Notes: generated by a model from the sequence alone, not told the origin. A stretch of DNA of 64,000 bases from Litsea cubeba (GCA_012931725.1 WHSA01001334.1:62001-126000); one strand, 5' to 3'; counted from the stretch's first letter, positions 29,191 to 41,279 are shown. A program made the numbers and translations.

Positions 29191-30295
29191 GTTTTTGGAG
29201 AAGACAAGTCAAAATTGCACAACGTACTCACAATTATGTAGCGATAGCGCAACATAATCACGATCATGTCACTCAATCACGACTATGGGCAATTTCGTCC
29301 AAAAAGAGGGCCGCGACTTTGCAAACATTTTTTTTAATTTTTAATGTTTTTGCTGTAAAAAACATTTTTTTAATTTTTAATGTTTTTGCTGTAAAAAACA
29401 TGTTTAATAAGACCCCTACCTTCTATACATCTCTTCTTATCCTCAGATTTTGGGTATCATCATTGTTTTCTCCTTATCATTTGGCCTGACTTCAATCATT
29501 TCTTTAATTCAATAGTTTTTGCAATATCTTTCCAATTTAAATCATGCCTACGCCTTTCATCCTTCTTTTTCTATTTTTCTTGTCTCAAAACGTATATGTC
29601 AAGAAGGCCCATAGGCCCAAGGACCATATCTCTGTTGTACTCTACAGTTGACCTACAGATAAAATAGATAGATTGTCCTCTTGAAATGTGAGTAGGTTAG
29701 AGATTTAGTTTTCTTTTCCATCATAAATCTAAGATGTAATTTCCTTCTTTATAGGAACCTGAGAACCTCTTTTGTAAACTATTCGCATTCATAAGACAGT
29801 CATGTGCCTCAAAGTACAAACCGTCATTCCAGAGTTCTTCTCTCTTCATCTCACATTTGTATCATGGAAATTTCTGCAGCCAATGGAAAGGACTTCTATT
29901 TTGATGAAGCAGTAAATCATATTCCAGCCTCTTGAATAATTTGCTAGCCCCTTGAAATCAATCGGAAAAAATTGTTAATCATCAAAATGGTAGCTTGTTG
30001 AGAAAACATAGCAAATCCTCCATGTAACATATATAAAAGGGGAGTTGTTAAAAAGATATTAGTCCTGAGACTTCAGAAAAGATATGTGAAAGAAATATAA
30101 TATAAATCTTGAAATATACAAGACTTTGTTTGGCTCCAGTTTGTCATAGGAGGAAGTGGCATGACTAAACATCCTATAATTTCTGATGCAATAAAATAGA
30201 AATGAACAAGTTGACGTAGTAACAAGTATCGTTATTGCAGTATGCGAGAATTTAAATGAACTCAAAATAAATGCAATAGGAATAGAAATACTTAT
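29191..30295. other. 3' flank or intron of the hydrolase gene, no exon found
   Basis: I looked on the minus strand for the last exon of the hydrolase (catalytic histidine) and did not find it. A near-perfect 43-bp direct duplication lies around 29318-29402 (AATTTTTAATGTTTTTGCTG core). Confidence 0.4.
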
Positions 30296-30823
30296 ATGAA
30301 TCACTAGTACAGGACAATTAACCGATGGAATTTTGTCAATATTCTGCACAGAATTCTATGAAACTTAGTCCAGACTCCAAATAAAACAACCAGACATTCA
30401 TAGTTAACTAACAACCAGCAGAGGTGCTGGCGAGAAGGAAACATAACCTTATAGATGTCAAACCAGTATGTACGCTTCACGGGATACATGACTATTAAGC
30501 CTGAAAGTATTGGACTGTGCAGAACCACAGCTCTTAATCGAGCTAAGCGGATTGCTAGATCCAAAGTTGGGCCACTTCCAATAGACTGCCCATAAAGGAT
30601 TACATCTTCTTCCTTAGCACCGTAGCTCTCTTCTAGACACTTATAAGCAGCCTCAATATCAGCATAAGCATTCTGCTCACTTGGCTACCATAAAGAAAAT
30701 ATATGAAGTGGGATGTCATCTTCATAATACTATCATATAAGTCAGATGATTCAAGAGCATATCTCAAGATAAAACTAAAAACTCACCTTTCCTGTAGACT
30801 GTCCGTACCCAGAATAATCATAC
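30296..30823 (-). CDS. ABHD17-like alpha/beta hydrolase, exons 2-4
   Basis: Three exons on the minus strand continue the protein begun at 40975-41279. Exon 2 (30823-30787) encodes YDYSGYGQSTGK, with GTGAGT donor. Exon 3 (30684-30448) starts with QNAYADIEAAYKCLEE and holds the nucleophile elbow GQSIGSGP (serine in G-x-S-x-G), then LRAVVLHSPILSG and KRTYWFDIYK. Exon 4 (30343-30296) encodes NIDKIPSVNCPVLVIH. The family are serine hydrolases related to ABHD17 depalmitoylases, and in plants they are poorly characterised. The position after exon 4 where a GT donor is expected reads ATAAGT, and the final exon with the catalytic His and GNHCDLELYP-type motif was not found. The gene may be a pseudogene or may continue unseen. 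Confidence 0.85.
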
Positions 30824-31268
30824 CTCTGTGGAATAGGAGCATATTTGTGAACTTGACAGAAAATCTAACAAAGATGAGAACTGAGACACGTTTTCAGAAT
30901 TGTAACAAGGACATTCATGTAAAAATCAGCATTGCGTCCAGCGGTCATGAGCAGGCATTTTTGTCACATGCCAACTTCACAAGACAATTAGGTAATAAAA
31001 CTATTCACCATTTTTTATTTTTGAATCATTACATGAATTTATGTATACACGTGTATATACAACAGTGAACTCATAATATACAGGCAATAGAATTGTAATA
31101 AGGGTATGACAAATATGCATTGTGGGGTCCTTAGCAAGCCAAAAGCATCAAATCTTGCAACAGGAATACCAATTAGCTTGGCCATAATTCCAAGAGTCAA
31201 TCTTCACAAGAAGTGGACCTAAAAAATATTTTCTCTAATCCATATCACAGTTTACAGTTATGTTACTC

Positions 31269-31270
<2 letters not shown>

Positions 31271-31306
<36 letters not shown>
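31271..31306 (+). repeat. (CT)n microsatellite
   Basis: About 17 CT units within intron 1 of the hydrolase gene. Confidence 0.95.
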
Positions 31307-31309
<3 letters not shown>

Positions 31310-31594
31310 CAGAGTCAGTCCTGTTAATGAAAGTTTATTGCTGCAGTCTTACACTATAAAAAAACATATACATAAACATGCACACACTTATATTCTAGAT
31401 GACCCCAAAATAGTTGGGAAAAGGCTTTGATAATGATGATGATAATGACATGCATGTGTATGTAATGCAGACACTGGAGCAAAACAAAATGAAATGAAAC
31501 AGGGATTCTGAAGCAGAGGCAGCATCTCATTTAAAAGGGTATATAGCTAATTTGGCGCCCTGTATACATTAGACAATGAATTGAATAAATGATA

Positions 31595-32389
31595 TGTTAG
31601 GTCAAAAAGCAGCTGTAGCCTTGTGATGTCAGTCACATCTTGTCAGCACTCAAGAAAACATTGAGGAAGGAATTCATTGAGAAGACAAAATGCTGTCAGA
31701 ACATAAAAGAAGTTGACAGGAGGCAGAATCGGCAGAATCATACCTCGCTATAGCGAGGATGATCCTCGCTATAGCGAGGGTACACGCAGAGCCCAGTCTA
31801 GTCAGGACTTTTTTCTAAGTGTTTGAAAAAGGACTTCTTTTCTAAGTGGATTATTCTTAGGAGTCTTAAGCACGAATTAGGGGCTATATATTGGGTGTTT
31901 CTCACAACCCAAAGATACACAGATCATCTCTCAAGTTCTGAATTTGTGATCTAATTGAGAGAAATTTTCTCTAGAGATTTTTGAAGAGTTGTGCTGCCAA
32001 GTACTCTAGAGAGCAAGTTTCTTCTGCATCTCTTGTAGAAGATCATCTTCTTGCGTAGAAGATCTGAGGAGTCAAGCGTTGGATCTGTTGCAATCAACGG
32101 TGTGATGTCGTTGAAGCGTGATGCGACACAAGGTAACTTCAGTCTTTAGATAGGGGATATATAGGGAAGAAATCTGAGTTTCTTGTAATTGCGAGATTCA
32201 TAGTTTGATTAGATCCAGTACGGATCGGTGGTTTTTTACCCGGTTTGGGTTTTCCACCTTAAATTTGGTGTCCTTGTGGTGTGTGCTTGTGATTTTATTT
32301 CCGCTGCGTAGATTATTATTTTTTGCACACTAGTGGGTTGATTTATTGAGTAGACCAATCTAGAGATCTCGAACCCTAAAAACCCTTCA
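31595..32389 (+). repeat. 5' LTR of copia element
   Basis: 795 bp. It contains two copies of the palindrome CCTCGCTATAGCGAGG (near 31743 and 31763) where the 3' LTR has one, and a TATA-like GCTATATATT near 31883. Confidence 0.9.
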
Positions 32390-32391
32390 AT

Positions 32392-32403
32392 TGGTATCAG
32401 AGC
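32392..32403 (+). promoter_or_regulatory. Copia primer-binding site
   Basis: TGGTATCAGAGC, the complement of plant initiator tRNA-Met, lies two bases after the 5' LTR. Confidence 0.85.
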
Positions 32404-32447
32404 GGGTTACACTAATTTGCTGTGTTTGATCTAAAGAGATTTCTAGA

Positions 32448-33112
32448 ATGGTGTTCAATCGAGAAGGGACATCAACTACTAAACCCCCTTTGCTAGATGG
32501 TTCTAATTATGCATATTGGAAGTAAAGGATGATTGGGTTTCTTAAGTCCATTGATGATGATGTTTGGGATATTGTTGAGGAGGGTTACTCCAGACCAACA
32601 ATTGTGGTTAGTGGACAAACTGTTCCTAAACCTAAAGTTGAATGGACAAAGGATGAGAAGCATGCCTCCAATTGTAATAACAAGGCAGTGAATAGTATAT
32701 ACAATGGAGTGTCTGCTGAAGAGTTCCGTAGGATTTCCACTTACAAAACTGCAAAAGAAGCGTGGGAAGTCTTACAGACAGTGTATGAGGGTACAGACAC
32801 GGTGAAGCAATCTAAATTGCAAAGGCTGACTAAAGAATTTGAAACCATCGTGATGGAAGAAGATGAGACCTTTGATGAATTTTATGCAAAACTGAATGAT
32901 ATTGTCAATTCTGTTTTCAATCTGGGTGAGGAAATTCAAGAAAACAAGATTGTCAAGAAAATTCTGCAGTCTCTACCTTCGAGGTTCGATTCTAAAGTTG
33001 ATGCTATTGAAGAAAATAAGAATCTTGATACCCTCAAGGTAAACCAGTTGGTTGGAAATCTTCAAACCTTTGAAGCAAACCGTTTGGATAAAGGAAAATC
33101 CAAAGAGAAAGG
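32448..33112 (+). pseudogene. Copia gag, N-terminal part (UBN2-type)
   Basis: The frame starts at ATG 32448 (MVFNREGTSTTKPPLLDGSNYAYW) with a single TAA at 32523-32525 before the long open part from 32529. Characteristic gag landmarks are present: the opening F/Y-x-x-W segment, AVNSIYNGVSAEEFRRI, TAKEAWEVLQTVYEG, KLQRLTKEFETIVMEEDETFDEF and VKKILQSLPSRFDSKV. The frame is interrupted at 33113 by a solo LTR and resumes at 37295. In a functional element this forms the capsid. Confidence 0.88.
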
Positions 33113-36100
33113 TGTGAGGCCCCACCCCTGGTGGGCCCTCGATTTGAATTTGAATACTATATATTAGCCTAAGTATTTTAATTATACTAATTATGGGGCT
33201 TAGTGAGGGTAGTTATGTATTTTTCCTAGGACTAGTTTAGTGGTGTAATTAGTAGAGTCAATAGGGTGTCTTTTGTTTTTTTTTAGAGTTAGTTAGTTTG
33301 TTAGAGGCCCTAGCTAGAAATTAGTATTTACTATAGGGGGTTTGCACCAAAGAATCTTCTAGAAACCCCACCTAAAGACCAAACTACCCATGACCCTAAC
33401 CCTAATCCTATTCAAACTATTAGGGCATTTTAGTATTTAACCACCCAAGCCCAACCTATATAACTAAACCATCTTCTTCATACGTATGTTATTTCCCTCT
33501 CAAGCTTCCCTCTCTTTTCTCTCTTCTTCCCTCTCATCTCCCTCCAACTCTCTCCCAAATTCCCTCCAATTCTCCCATCTCTCTCTACTTTCTCTCTCTA
33601 GAACTTTAAGAAGAAGAAGACTTACCATCTTAGCTACAAGTTATATTGGATCTTTGATCATCTCTTTCTCCCCCTACCTTCATACAATTTCTTTGAGGCA
33701 AGTACCTTATGCTTGATATTATAGAATGCATGTTTTCTTTCAATTGATTATAAAAATTTTAATTCATATGGTGTTAGAATTGCTAGAAATGAGTAGATCT
33801 ACCCTATGAGCTTTGTTTTATGGAAAATTGACCATTGATGGATGAGATTTCTCATTTGGAAGATCAATGGGCCGATTTGATGATGGATGGATGATTATGG
33901 AAGTGTTATTCTTGTTTGTTATGTTTCTGTGATGGATGGTAAATGGGTATGAGGAGAAATCCATGGATTGGGTGACCTGTAGTGAATTCCCGGATATGAA
34001 CAGTGGAAAACCCACTTTGTTGCGTCGAGACCGGGACCCAGGTGGGCCACCCGATGGTGGATCCGAACTGTGGATCTGATAGAGGACCCACGGGCGACCC
34101 TAGAGGGGCTGGTCCCATGGTTGTGCGGACATCTCCTTGCCCTTAATCCAGTAGCTGATCAAAGTAGGAATTGTTTTAAAAGTAAAACCCAGTTTTGGCT
34201 TGAACTGTTGCGGGACCCACATATTGATCTGATCACAGATCTAGTCTGCCCATCAGGCCTGATATGGTGGGGCGACCATGGGGGTGGAGTCTGATCTGGA
34301 TTTGATCAAGAAAGGGCCATGATCCATGCGCGATTGGCGGTGGACACTAAACTACTAAACCCATATGATTTATTCCATTTTTTTGGTATTGTGGGGCCCA
34401 TGTGGGCCACCTTTGGAATCAGGACCCCATATCTGATGGAGGGGCCCTGGGCGACCATGTGAGTGGTGTTTGATTTGGATTCGTATCAGAGGTGGGCCAC
34501 CATCCAAGAGTTGCATAGGGTCGACGTCGTTAATGTTCTGTAACAGAACATGGGTTCTGTTACAGAAACGTTTTGTGTAAAGAAAGGTAGGAGATGATGG
34601 TTGGGTGGTCCGAGGGTGCATGGGAAAAATGAGGAAACTGAGGGAGTATGGGAAAGTGTAGTCCAGCAGTTCGTGGGGCCCAGGTGAGTCCCGGATTTCA
34701 GATCAGGTCCGGACATAGGATCAGTGACTGCTTAGTGACCTTGGTGATGAAGAATGATCTGGGACTGGGACCCGTGGGGCCCACTAATCTATTAACCCAT
34801 TAGTTTTAATTAATTAAATTAAACCTATAGTTTCTAATGGAACCAAATGAGACCCTTTGACCTAGTGACTTGGGACCATATGATTAGGATTTATTTTAAT
34901 TATGGACTTAATATATTAATATGGGATTAATTATCAGACCCACTTAGTCTTTAATGAACCTAATTAGAGGTGGGACCCTTAAGATTATACCTTTTGGGGA
35001 TCACATTAGATTTTAGAATTAAATTAAGCCCTGAGTGTTTTATTAGACCCAATTAGAATTCTTGTGGAATTTTTCTCAGACCCAGAGTTCAGTATGCGTG
35101 GTTGACCGAACTTAGTTGACTGGCCGAGCTCAGTGAATTGACCGAGCTCAGTGTTTGGCCGAGCTCAGTATTTAGCCGAGTTCAGTGTTTGGCCGAGCTC
35201 CGTGTATTAGCCGGGTTCAGCGTTGGGTCGAGCTCAGTGTTTTAACCGAGCTCTGTACTTGACCGAACTCAGTGCTTAACCGGGCTAAGTGCTTGACCGA
35301 TCTTAGTGCTTGATCGAGCCCAGTGCTTGACCGAACTCAGTACTTGACCGAGCTCAGAGCCAGAAGACCGAGATCAGGTGACTGAGATCAGAATTTCCAG
35401 CAAAAGAACATAGAACTCGGGACATCCCCTTAGCCAAGACTTTCAGTGAGCACGACCAACTACCCAGGCCAGGGGGTTAGCCGAACTCACAGGAACTTCT
35501 GGGCAATCAGGCATTGCCTGCAGGGTGTTTGCTTCTCTGATCCCAGTGTGCCGAGCTGACCGCCCAGGCCAGGAGGTCGGCTGAGCACACTGTGTACAGT
35601 GACACTTCCCAGATTCTAACTTCTATTGTTGTGATCATATGTGGGGCCCATTGACCATCCAAATAGACTTCCATCACTGTGCCAACCACGAGTCGATGGT
35701 GTGGCTCAACCTTGACTCGTGGGGTCCACTAATTAAGGTCCAGGTTATGTAATCTAAGATGATTCGACCTTTATACGTTACCAAGTGATGTACATAACTT
35801 CTGAGCACCAAACACAGTATTCTTTAGCATATGTGGTTTCGCTTAAAGATCGAATTACCTGAGATAGACCTGAATCTGAAGTGGATCATTTACTTAGGTT
35901 GGACTGTTGATATCTCCCATTGATCCTTGTACTTTAAGATTCATCTCCCTCATATTATTACTGTCACTCTATTGTCCTTATTATTGCTTATACCTATTAA
36001 TTAAATGGAAAATGGAGGACCTGAACCTAGGACTACTTAGAGGTGACCCGATAATATGATTGGGTGAACATTGACCCATGTCTGTGGCTAGACGGGCCCT

Positions 36101-37294
36101 TCTATGGCCTAAGTTTGGATGCGTATTACCCTAGACTGGAGAGGTTAGATTGTATGGGCTTGTGACCCATTATGGATGTAAATTGATCATATGTTATTGA
36201 ACATGGACTTGTCTATCATATGGACTGTTATAGACCAGGCCATGTATTTGGTGGGCCTTGGTATGGATCCATTGACTGGACTTGAACCTGGATTATGATC
36301 CATGGATACTTGGACCTCTTAGGGACTTTGTTAGGACCTTGTTCACGCAAGGCAAAGCCTAGACAGACACAGACCCTTATTGTTTTCTGAGTCGGCATAG
36401 ACATTCACTCAGCTGATCTAAGCTCAGCCAGTTGGACTGATCATCACTGGTAGGAGCTATTGAGAGTGTTGTGTGGCTATCATGATGAGCATTGTTGGAG
36501 AAGGACGGTGTGATACCGGGTCTGGTCTCAGGGTGTGTTGATGGATGATGTTATTCGCGGGGCTAGATAATCCCCAGCACTGTGAGATTTTCCCCGCCGC
36601 GACTGTGTTTAGTATGGGAGGGCCGCGACATAATATCCCGCGGTATCCAGCCTGTGCGAGTGTGCCATTTTGTGTAGGTTTATTATATTATGTTTATCTT
36701 GATTCTATATGTTCATCTTGCTCAACTGCCTATGATCTGTACCATTGCTATTCTCTTAACTTTATTACTGTCTCTACTCATTTGATGCATACATCCCATA
36801 TTATCAGCATACTGTGACTTGCCAAATCTTTAGATCTGATCCACTCTTGGTGCTTAGGTCTTGACCTTCATTTCGAGGGCGATGCGTACGCACTCGTAGA
36901 GGCGCCCGTAGTAGGTGACTACGGATGGGGACCGGCCGACCAAGAGGTCGAGCCGGAGGGTGGAGAGCCGGGCACCAGTGGCAGGGGTTTGAGTGTCCTT
37001 TTGTCTGGGTTTTTGAGAGACATTTGTTGTGAGTTGGGTAATGTTACAAATATGTAATTAAAACTTTGTTTTTATCACTTTTCACTTTATGCTGGACTTC
37101 AGCCCATTTACATTTGATATATATATATATGATGATACCTATGCTTCCGCTATCTCTGTATTGCTTCCGCTTATTTTATAAAAAAAGTTTTAAATTGGAC
37201 CTCACTGCGGACCTACGATCTTGGACCGGGAAAGTAGCGCGCCAATTTCGGTACTTTGACGATTTTCACGGTATTCGGAATTGGGGCGTTACAA
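33113..37294. mobile_element. Solo LTR (4.2 kb), chromovirus-like, inside copia gag
   Basis: It starts TGTGAGGCCCCACCCC; the reverse complement of the end is TGTAACGCCCCAATTCC. The gag frame is split and AAAGG occurs on both sides (33108-33112 and 37295-37299, with one base of uncertainty at the right edge). A TATA-like box (CTATATAAC near 33457), a C/T-rich leader and no coding domains are consistent with a single long LTR. Length and ends resemble the solo LTR at 10463-13568, though sequence similarity is limited to short blocks. The repeats at 35100-35362 are inside it. ORFs in it (for example 36545-36817, 37066-37341) are not credited. Confidence 0.75.
35100..35362 (+). repeat. 18-bp minisatellite with GAGCTC core
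   Basis: About 14 degenerate units of TTGACCGAGCTCAGTGCT type, period near 18 bp, within the solo LTR. The core GAGCTC is palindromic and variable between units (GAACTC, GGGCTA, GAGTTC). Confidence 0.85.
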
Positions 37295-38474
37295 AAAGGT
37301 ATTGCTTTGAAAGCCAACTCAGAATCAAGAAAGAAACCTGAAAAGAAAATTGCGTCTGATTCTGAATCTGAGGCTGAAGATGATTTGGCTGAGATATTCA
37401 ATTGCTTCAAGGACTACATGAAGTCAAAACAAGTCAAGTGGAAGAGTTCTAATTTTGCGAAAAAAGAATTATGCAAAAGGAACTAAGTGTTTTGAGTGCC
37501 ATGGCTATGGTCACTATGCTAGTGAGTGTGCCAACAAGAAAAAGGGTGCATTGAAAAAGGCTCTCAACACAACTTGGGAGGAACAGTCATCAGAAGAATA
37601 ACAAGATCCTCCAATTGAATCTTCTGAAACTGTGAATGGCAAGTTTGTGGCGTTCATGGCTAATTCTCTATCTGACAATGATACTGATGAAGATCATGAT
37701 GATGAGATGTCAGATCAAGAGAAAGATTATGAAGCATTGTATCATAAAACATATGCTGATTGTGTTAAGATGTCCATGTATGGCTACAAGATCTCTATCA
37801 AGTTTAAAGCTGCTCAAGAAGAAAATTCTGCATTGAATATTGAATTAGAGCAAGCGCTTGAAAAGATTCGTCTCTTGGAAAGTCAGAAAAACTGTACAGC
37901 TGAAACTTTGACCACTGAGAGTCAAAAACTTGAAAAGGCTGAACAAGAGATAGTGAATCTGAAGGAAGAGATAGTGATTGTGAAATCTGAAAAAGAAGAT
38001 TTGAAAGGAAGATTGAAGATCACTCTGTCTGAGCTAGAACTGAAACAAGCTTCACTAAACAAGATGAACACTGGTTCGAAGACTCTTACAAATATCTTGT
38101 GTAGTCAGAAGTCTCAGTTTGACAGAAGCGGTCTCGGTTATGATCATGGTGCATCCACTTCGAAAGCTAAAGGTAAAACAATTTTTGTTTCAAGTGTTGC
38201 ACATGCTACTCCACATACTGCACTTTCAAATAATGTGTCGAGTAGTATCAAGAAAAAGAATGTGTCACGCACTGCACGCACATCCACTTGTCACCATTGT
38301 GGAAAGAAAGGACACATTCGTCCCCATTGTAAGAAGCTGCAAAGTCTACCCAAGACCAAGCAATGGCGGAAGAATTTTTCTCCACCCAAGACAACTCAAA
38401 TATGGGTTAGAAAATCTGATTTGCCTAAGGAGTTTGTTCACACTCTGCTGAAAGTTCCAACTACAAAAGTGTGA
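37295..38474 (+). pseudogene. Copia gag C-terminal part with coiled coil and two zinc knuckles
   Basis: Continues the gag at 33112. An acidic segment is followed, after a 1-base A-run frameshift near 37460, by the zinc knuckle CFECHGYGHYASEC (37488-37529). A TAA stop lies near 37600. In the same frame an open stretch (37632-38474, 280 residues) begins with an acidic region, then about 110 residues of coiled coil (ALNIELEQALEKIRLLESQ onward), a Ser-rich linker and a second knuckle CHHCGKKGHIRPHC (residues about 215-228). It ends KVPTTKV and is followed directly by stop codons and GGGGGAG-rich 3' sequence, with no protease or integrase downstream. Confidence 0.8.
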
Positions 38475-38803
38475 GTGACTAATTATAAAAAACCCTGATC
38501 AAGGAGATCAAGTCCCCATCCCCAGTGCTGATACGAAGATCATATTGAGGGGGAGTCAAAATCGAGGGGGAGCTACTGCATCCAGATTGATGGAAGTTGC
38601 ATGATTATTTTTGTTTGTCAATTATGGACAAATTCAGGGGGAGAAGAATGAAGCCCAGAGGAGTTCTACAAGCTAAGGCAATTCAAGATCTACAGTGCTG
38701 ATTTTTTTGTTTAAAAATTCATTGTATTTTGGGTTTTTATTTTGGGTAGATCTTATTGTATTGTTCTAGGAGATTTGTCCACGAATTGCCAAAAGGGGGA
38801 GAT
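38475..38803 (+). other. Copia 3' non-coding region and polypurine tract
   Basis: Contains repeated GAGGGGGAG tracts (near 38553, 38565, 38638), typical of this kind of copia element downstream of coding sequence, and the purine tract AAAAGGGGGAGAT (38791-38803) next to the 3' LTR. Confidence 0.65.
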
Positions 38804-39581
38804 TGTTAGGTCAAAAAGCAGCTGTAGCCTTGTGATGTCAGTCACATCTTGTCAGGACTCAAGAAAACATTGAGGAAGGAATTCGTTGAGAAGACAAAAT
38901 GCTGTCAGAACATAAAAGAAGTTGACAGGAGGCAGAATCGGCAGAATCATACCTCGCTATAGCGAGGGTACACGCAGAGCCCAGTCTGGTCAGGACTCTT
39001 TTCTAAGTGTTTGAAAAAGGACTTCTTTTCTAAGTGGATTATTCTTAGGAGTCTTAAGCACGAATTAGGGGCTATATATTGGGTGTTTCTCACAACCCAA
39101 AGATACACAGATCATCTCTCAAGTTCTGAATTTGTGATCTAATTGAGAGAAATTTTCTCTAGAGATTTTTGAAGAGTTGTGCTGCCAAGTACTCTAGAGA
39201 GCAAGTTTCTTCTGCATCTCTTGTAGAAGATCATCTTCTTGCGTAGAAGATCTGAGGAGTCAAGCGTTGGATCTGTTGCAATCAACGGTGTGATGTCGTT
39301 GAAGCGTGATGCGACACAAGGTAACTTCAGTCTTTAGATAGGGGATATCTAGGGAAGAAATCTGAGTTTCTTGTAATTGCGAGATTCATAGTTTGATTAG
39401 ATCCAGTACGGATCGGTGGTTTTTTACCCGGTGTTGGGTTTTCCACCTTAAATTTGGTGTCCTTGTGGTGTGTGCTTGTGATTTTTATTTTCGCTGCGTA
39501 GATTATTATTTTTTGCACACTAATGGGTTGATTTATTGAGCGGACCAATCTAGAGATCTCGAACCCTAAAAACCCCTTTCA
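38804..39581 (+). repeat. 3' LTR of copia element
   Basis: 778 bp, colinear with 31595-32389 but with one instead of two CCTCGCTATAGCGAGG palindromes. Followed by TGATA duplication. Confidence 0.92.
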
Positions 39582-40974
39582 TGATAACAAGGACCATTGA
39601 ACTGGACCTCTAAGATAAATATGGAGAGGGAGATCTTGGGAAGGAGTCCACTTTTCTTACCACAGTAATCTTGCTTAATAGTTAATCTTACAACTTGATG
39701 GACCTAAATTCAACAATCCATCCAATGAAAAGACCATATTCCATCAAAGATCTGTATCCTAAAATAAGAATCTTCCAAGGAATTTCCTGAAAGGAATAAG
39801 GATGAATGACACAAGAAAGTCAACACCAACCAATTTTATTCTGATTTCTTATTTAACGAGGCTTCAAATTCTGAGTGCACACTTGACTGACCTTGTAAAA
39901 TCCCTTCCATCAAAACCCATATACCAAAATCAGAAAATTCTGATAAAATGGTGATGAGGTATTATAAGATTGATTGCCATGTGGAGAGCATAATATATTA
40001 AAGAATTCACATATTTTCCCCATTCCATTTTTGGGAACTAGTCAAGTGATTTATCCAAAATGGTATCTAGGATTCTAGATAGATCTCTATCTGACAGAAA
40101 TTTTGCAACTATTCTCCTGAATATTATTTCCAATCTCCAACAAAATTCTATTTTCAATCTACAGAAAGCATCATCAGGGAAACAAAAAATAAAATAATAG
40201 AGAAAAGCGATATTCATGTACCTAGCATACTTTCTCATTTCACATTAGATACTTTCAGTTCCAAATGCACAGAGAACGCAAATATCTATCCAATCAAGCT
40301 AAACTACCAACAAAGGCATCGAAACAATGTTCTTTTAAATGATTCCTGAGAAAACAAGAATAGCATGGATCAAATTTCAGGAAAAAATTCAAACTGGGTG
40401 GATCCAAATTCAGTGAAACAAATTAGAAACTTATCACTCAAACAGACAAAATTCTACCTCAGATCCAATTCTCAAATCATCAGAGTGAAAATATTCCTTA
40501 TAATCAAGCTACACTACTAATAAATACTCCCAGAATTTTATTTCTTTAATATGATTCTGAAGAATAAGAGAGCCCTGATCAAATTTGTGCAACAAACTCA
40601 AGTTGGGCAGATCCAAATTCAGTAGTACTTCAAAAATCATCTAAAGGAAAAAGATGAGAAAATTATTGATCAAACAAGCAAAACTGTACTTCAGAACTAC
40701 CAATAAAAACACTCAAACATTCTTTCTTTTCCACTCATTCCAAACAAGAGAACCAAATTCAACCTGGGCAGATACAAATCCAGCATAACTTCAAAAAATC
40801 ATCCCATAAATCAATGAACTTCCCCACAACAACCAAACCCCAGATTCTAAAAGGTAAGAAAATTCTAAATCAAACCCACAAAAATCTACCAAATGGTAAC
40901 AGAAGAAAAATAAATAAATAAGAAGACAAACAGAGATGAAAAGAGAGAAAAAAGCGCAATGGAGAAACATATAC
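39582..40974 (-). other. Hydrolase intron 1, 5' part
   Basis: AT-rich intron with no exon or element recognised; short repeated words such as 'caaattcagt' and 'gggcagatccaaattc' occur (40395-40630, 40760). Confidence 0.5.
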
Positions 40975-41279
40975 CCCATGAGATTATCTTTGAGGTGGAT
41001 GCTGAGTTGAATGAAGAGCTCATACATCTGATTCAGATCTGCGGCATTGCCATGGGAGTAAAGGAGGGTGGAGGAGGCCATGGGGTTGCGAACGTAGACA
41101 GCCACGATTTCTGTGCCGCGCCGCGTGGGCAGCTTGAGCAGTTCCAAGTTCTCACGGTGTGGGAAGCTGCTCAATGTGTAGTAGAGCCCTGTTAGATTGT
41201 CTGTAATTATCTTGTATGAAGGAGGATTTGGGGGAAAGAAGGCTAATTTTTCTGCTATTGATGATGTTATCCCTCCCAT
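40975..41279 (-). CDS. ABHD17-like alpha/beta hydrolase, exon 1
   Basis: Starts at ATG 41279 (MGGITSSIAEKLAFFPP), which matches the usual start of plant ABHD17-like proteins, so I prefer it to the upstream in-frame ATG at 41390. It continues with SYKIITDNLTGLYYTLSS, LKLPTRRGTEIVAVYVRNP and LLYSHGNAADL, the last being the HG oxyanion-hole region. The exon ends ...LKDNLMG at a GTATAT donor (40974-40969). Joining to exon 2 (30823) keeps the frame across a roughly 10.1-kb intron that contains the copia element. A C/T-rich stretch at 41390-41415 likely belongs to the 5' UTR. Exon 1 has no damage that I can see. Confidence 0.88.

Larger units (their letters stand above)
31595..39581 (+). mobile_element. 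Copia LTR retrotransposon lacking pol ('gag-only'), inside hydrolase intron 1
   Basis: LTRs 31595-32389 and 38804-39581 begin TGTTAGGTC and end TTCA, flanked by a perfect 5-bp duplication TGATA (31590-31594, 39582-39586). A primer-binding site for initiator tRNA-Met follows the 5' LTR and a purine tract AAAAGGGGGAGAT precedes the 3' LTR. The interior has a copia gag and a coiled-coil/zinc-knuckle extension but no protease, integrase, reverse transcriptase or RNase H. After the solo LTR is removed, only about 2.2 kb remains between the LTRs. It should depend on enzymes of a related copia element. LTRs differ by roughly ten substitutions plus two small indels by eye. Confidence 0.9.

Noticed and set aside
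33486..33716. Secreted-type small protein
   Set aside because: Ser/Leu-rich ORF arises from a C/T-rich leader of the solo LTR.
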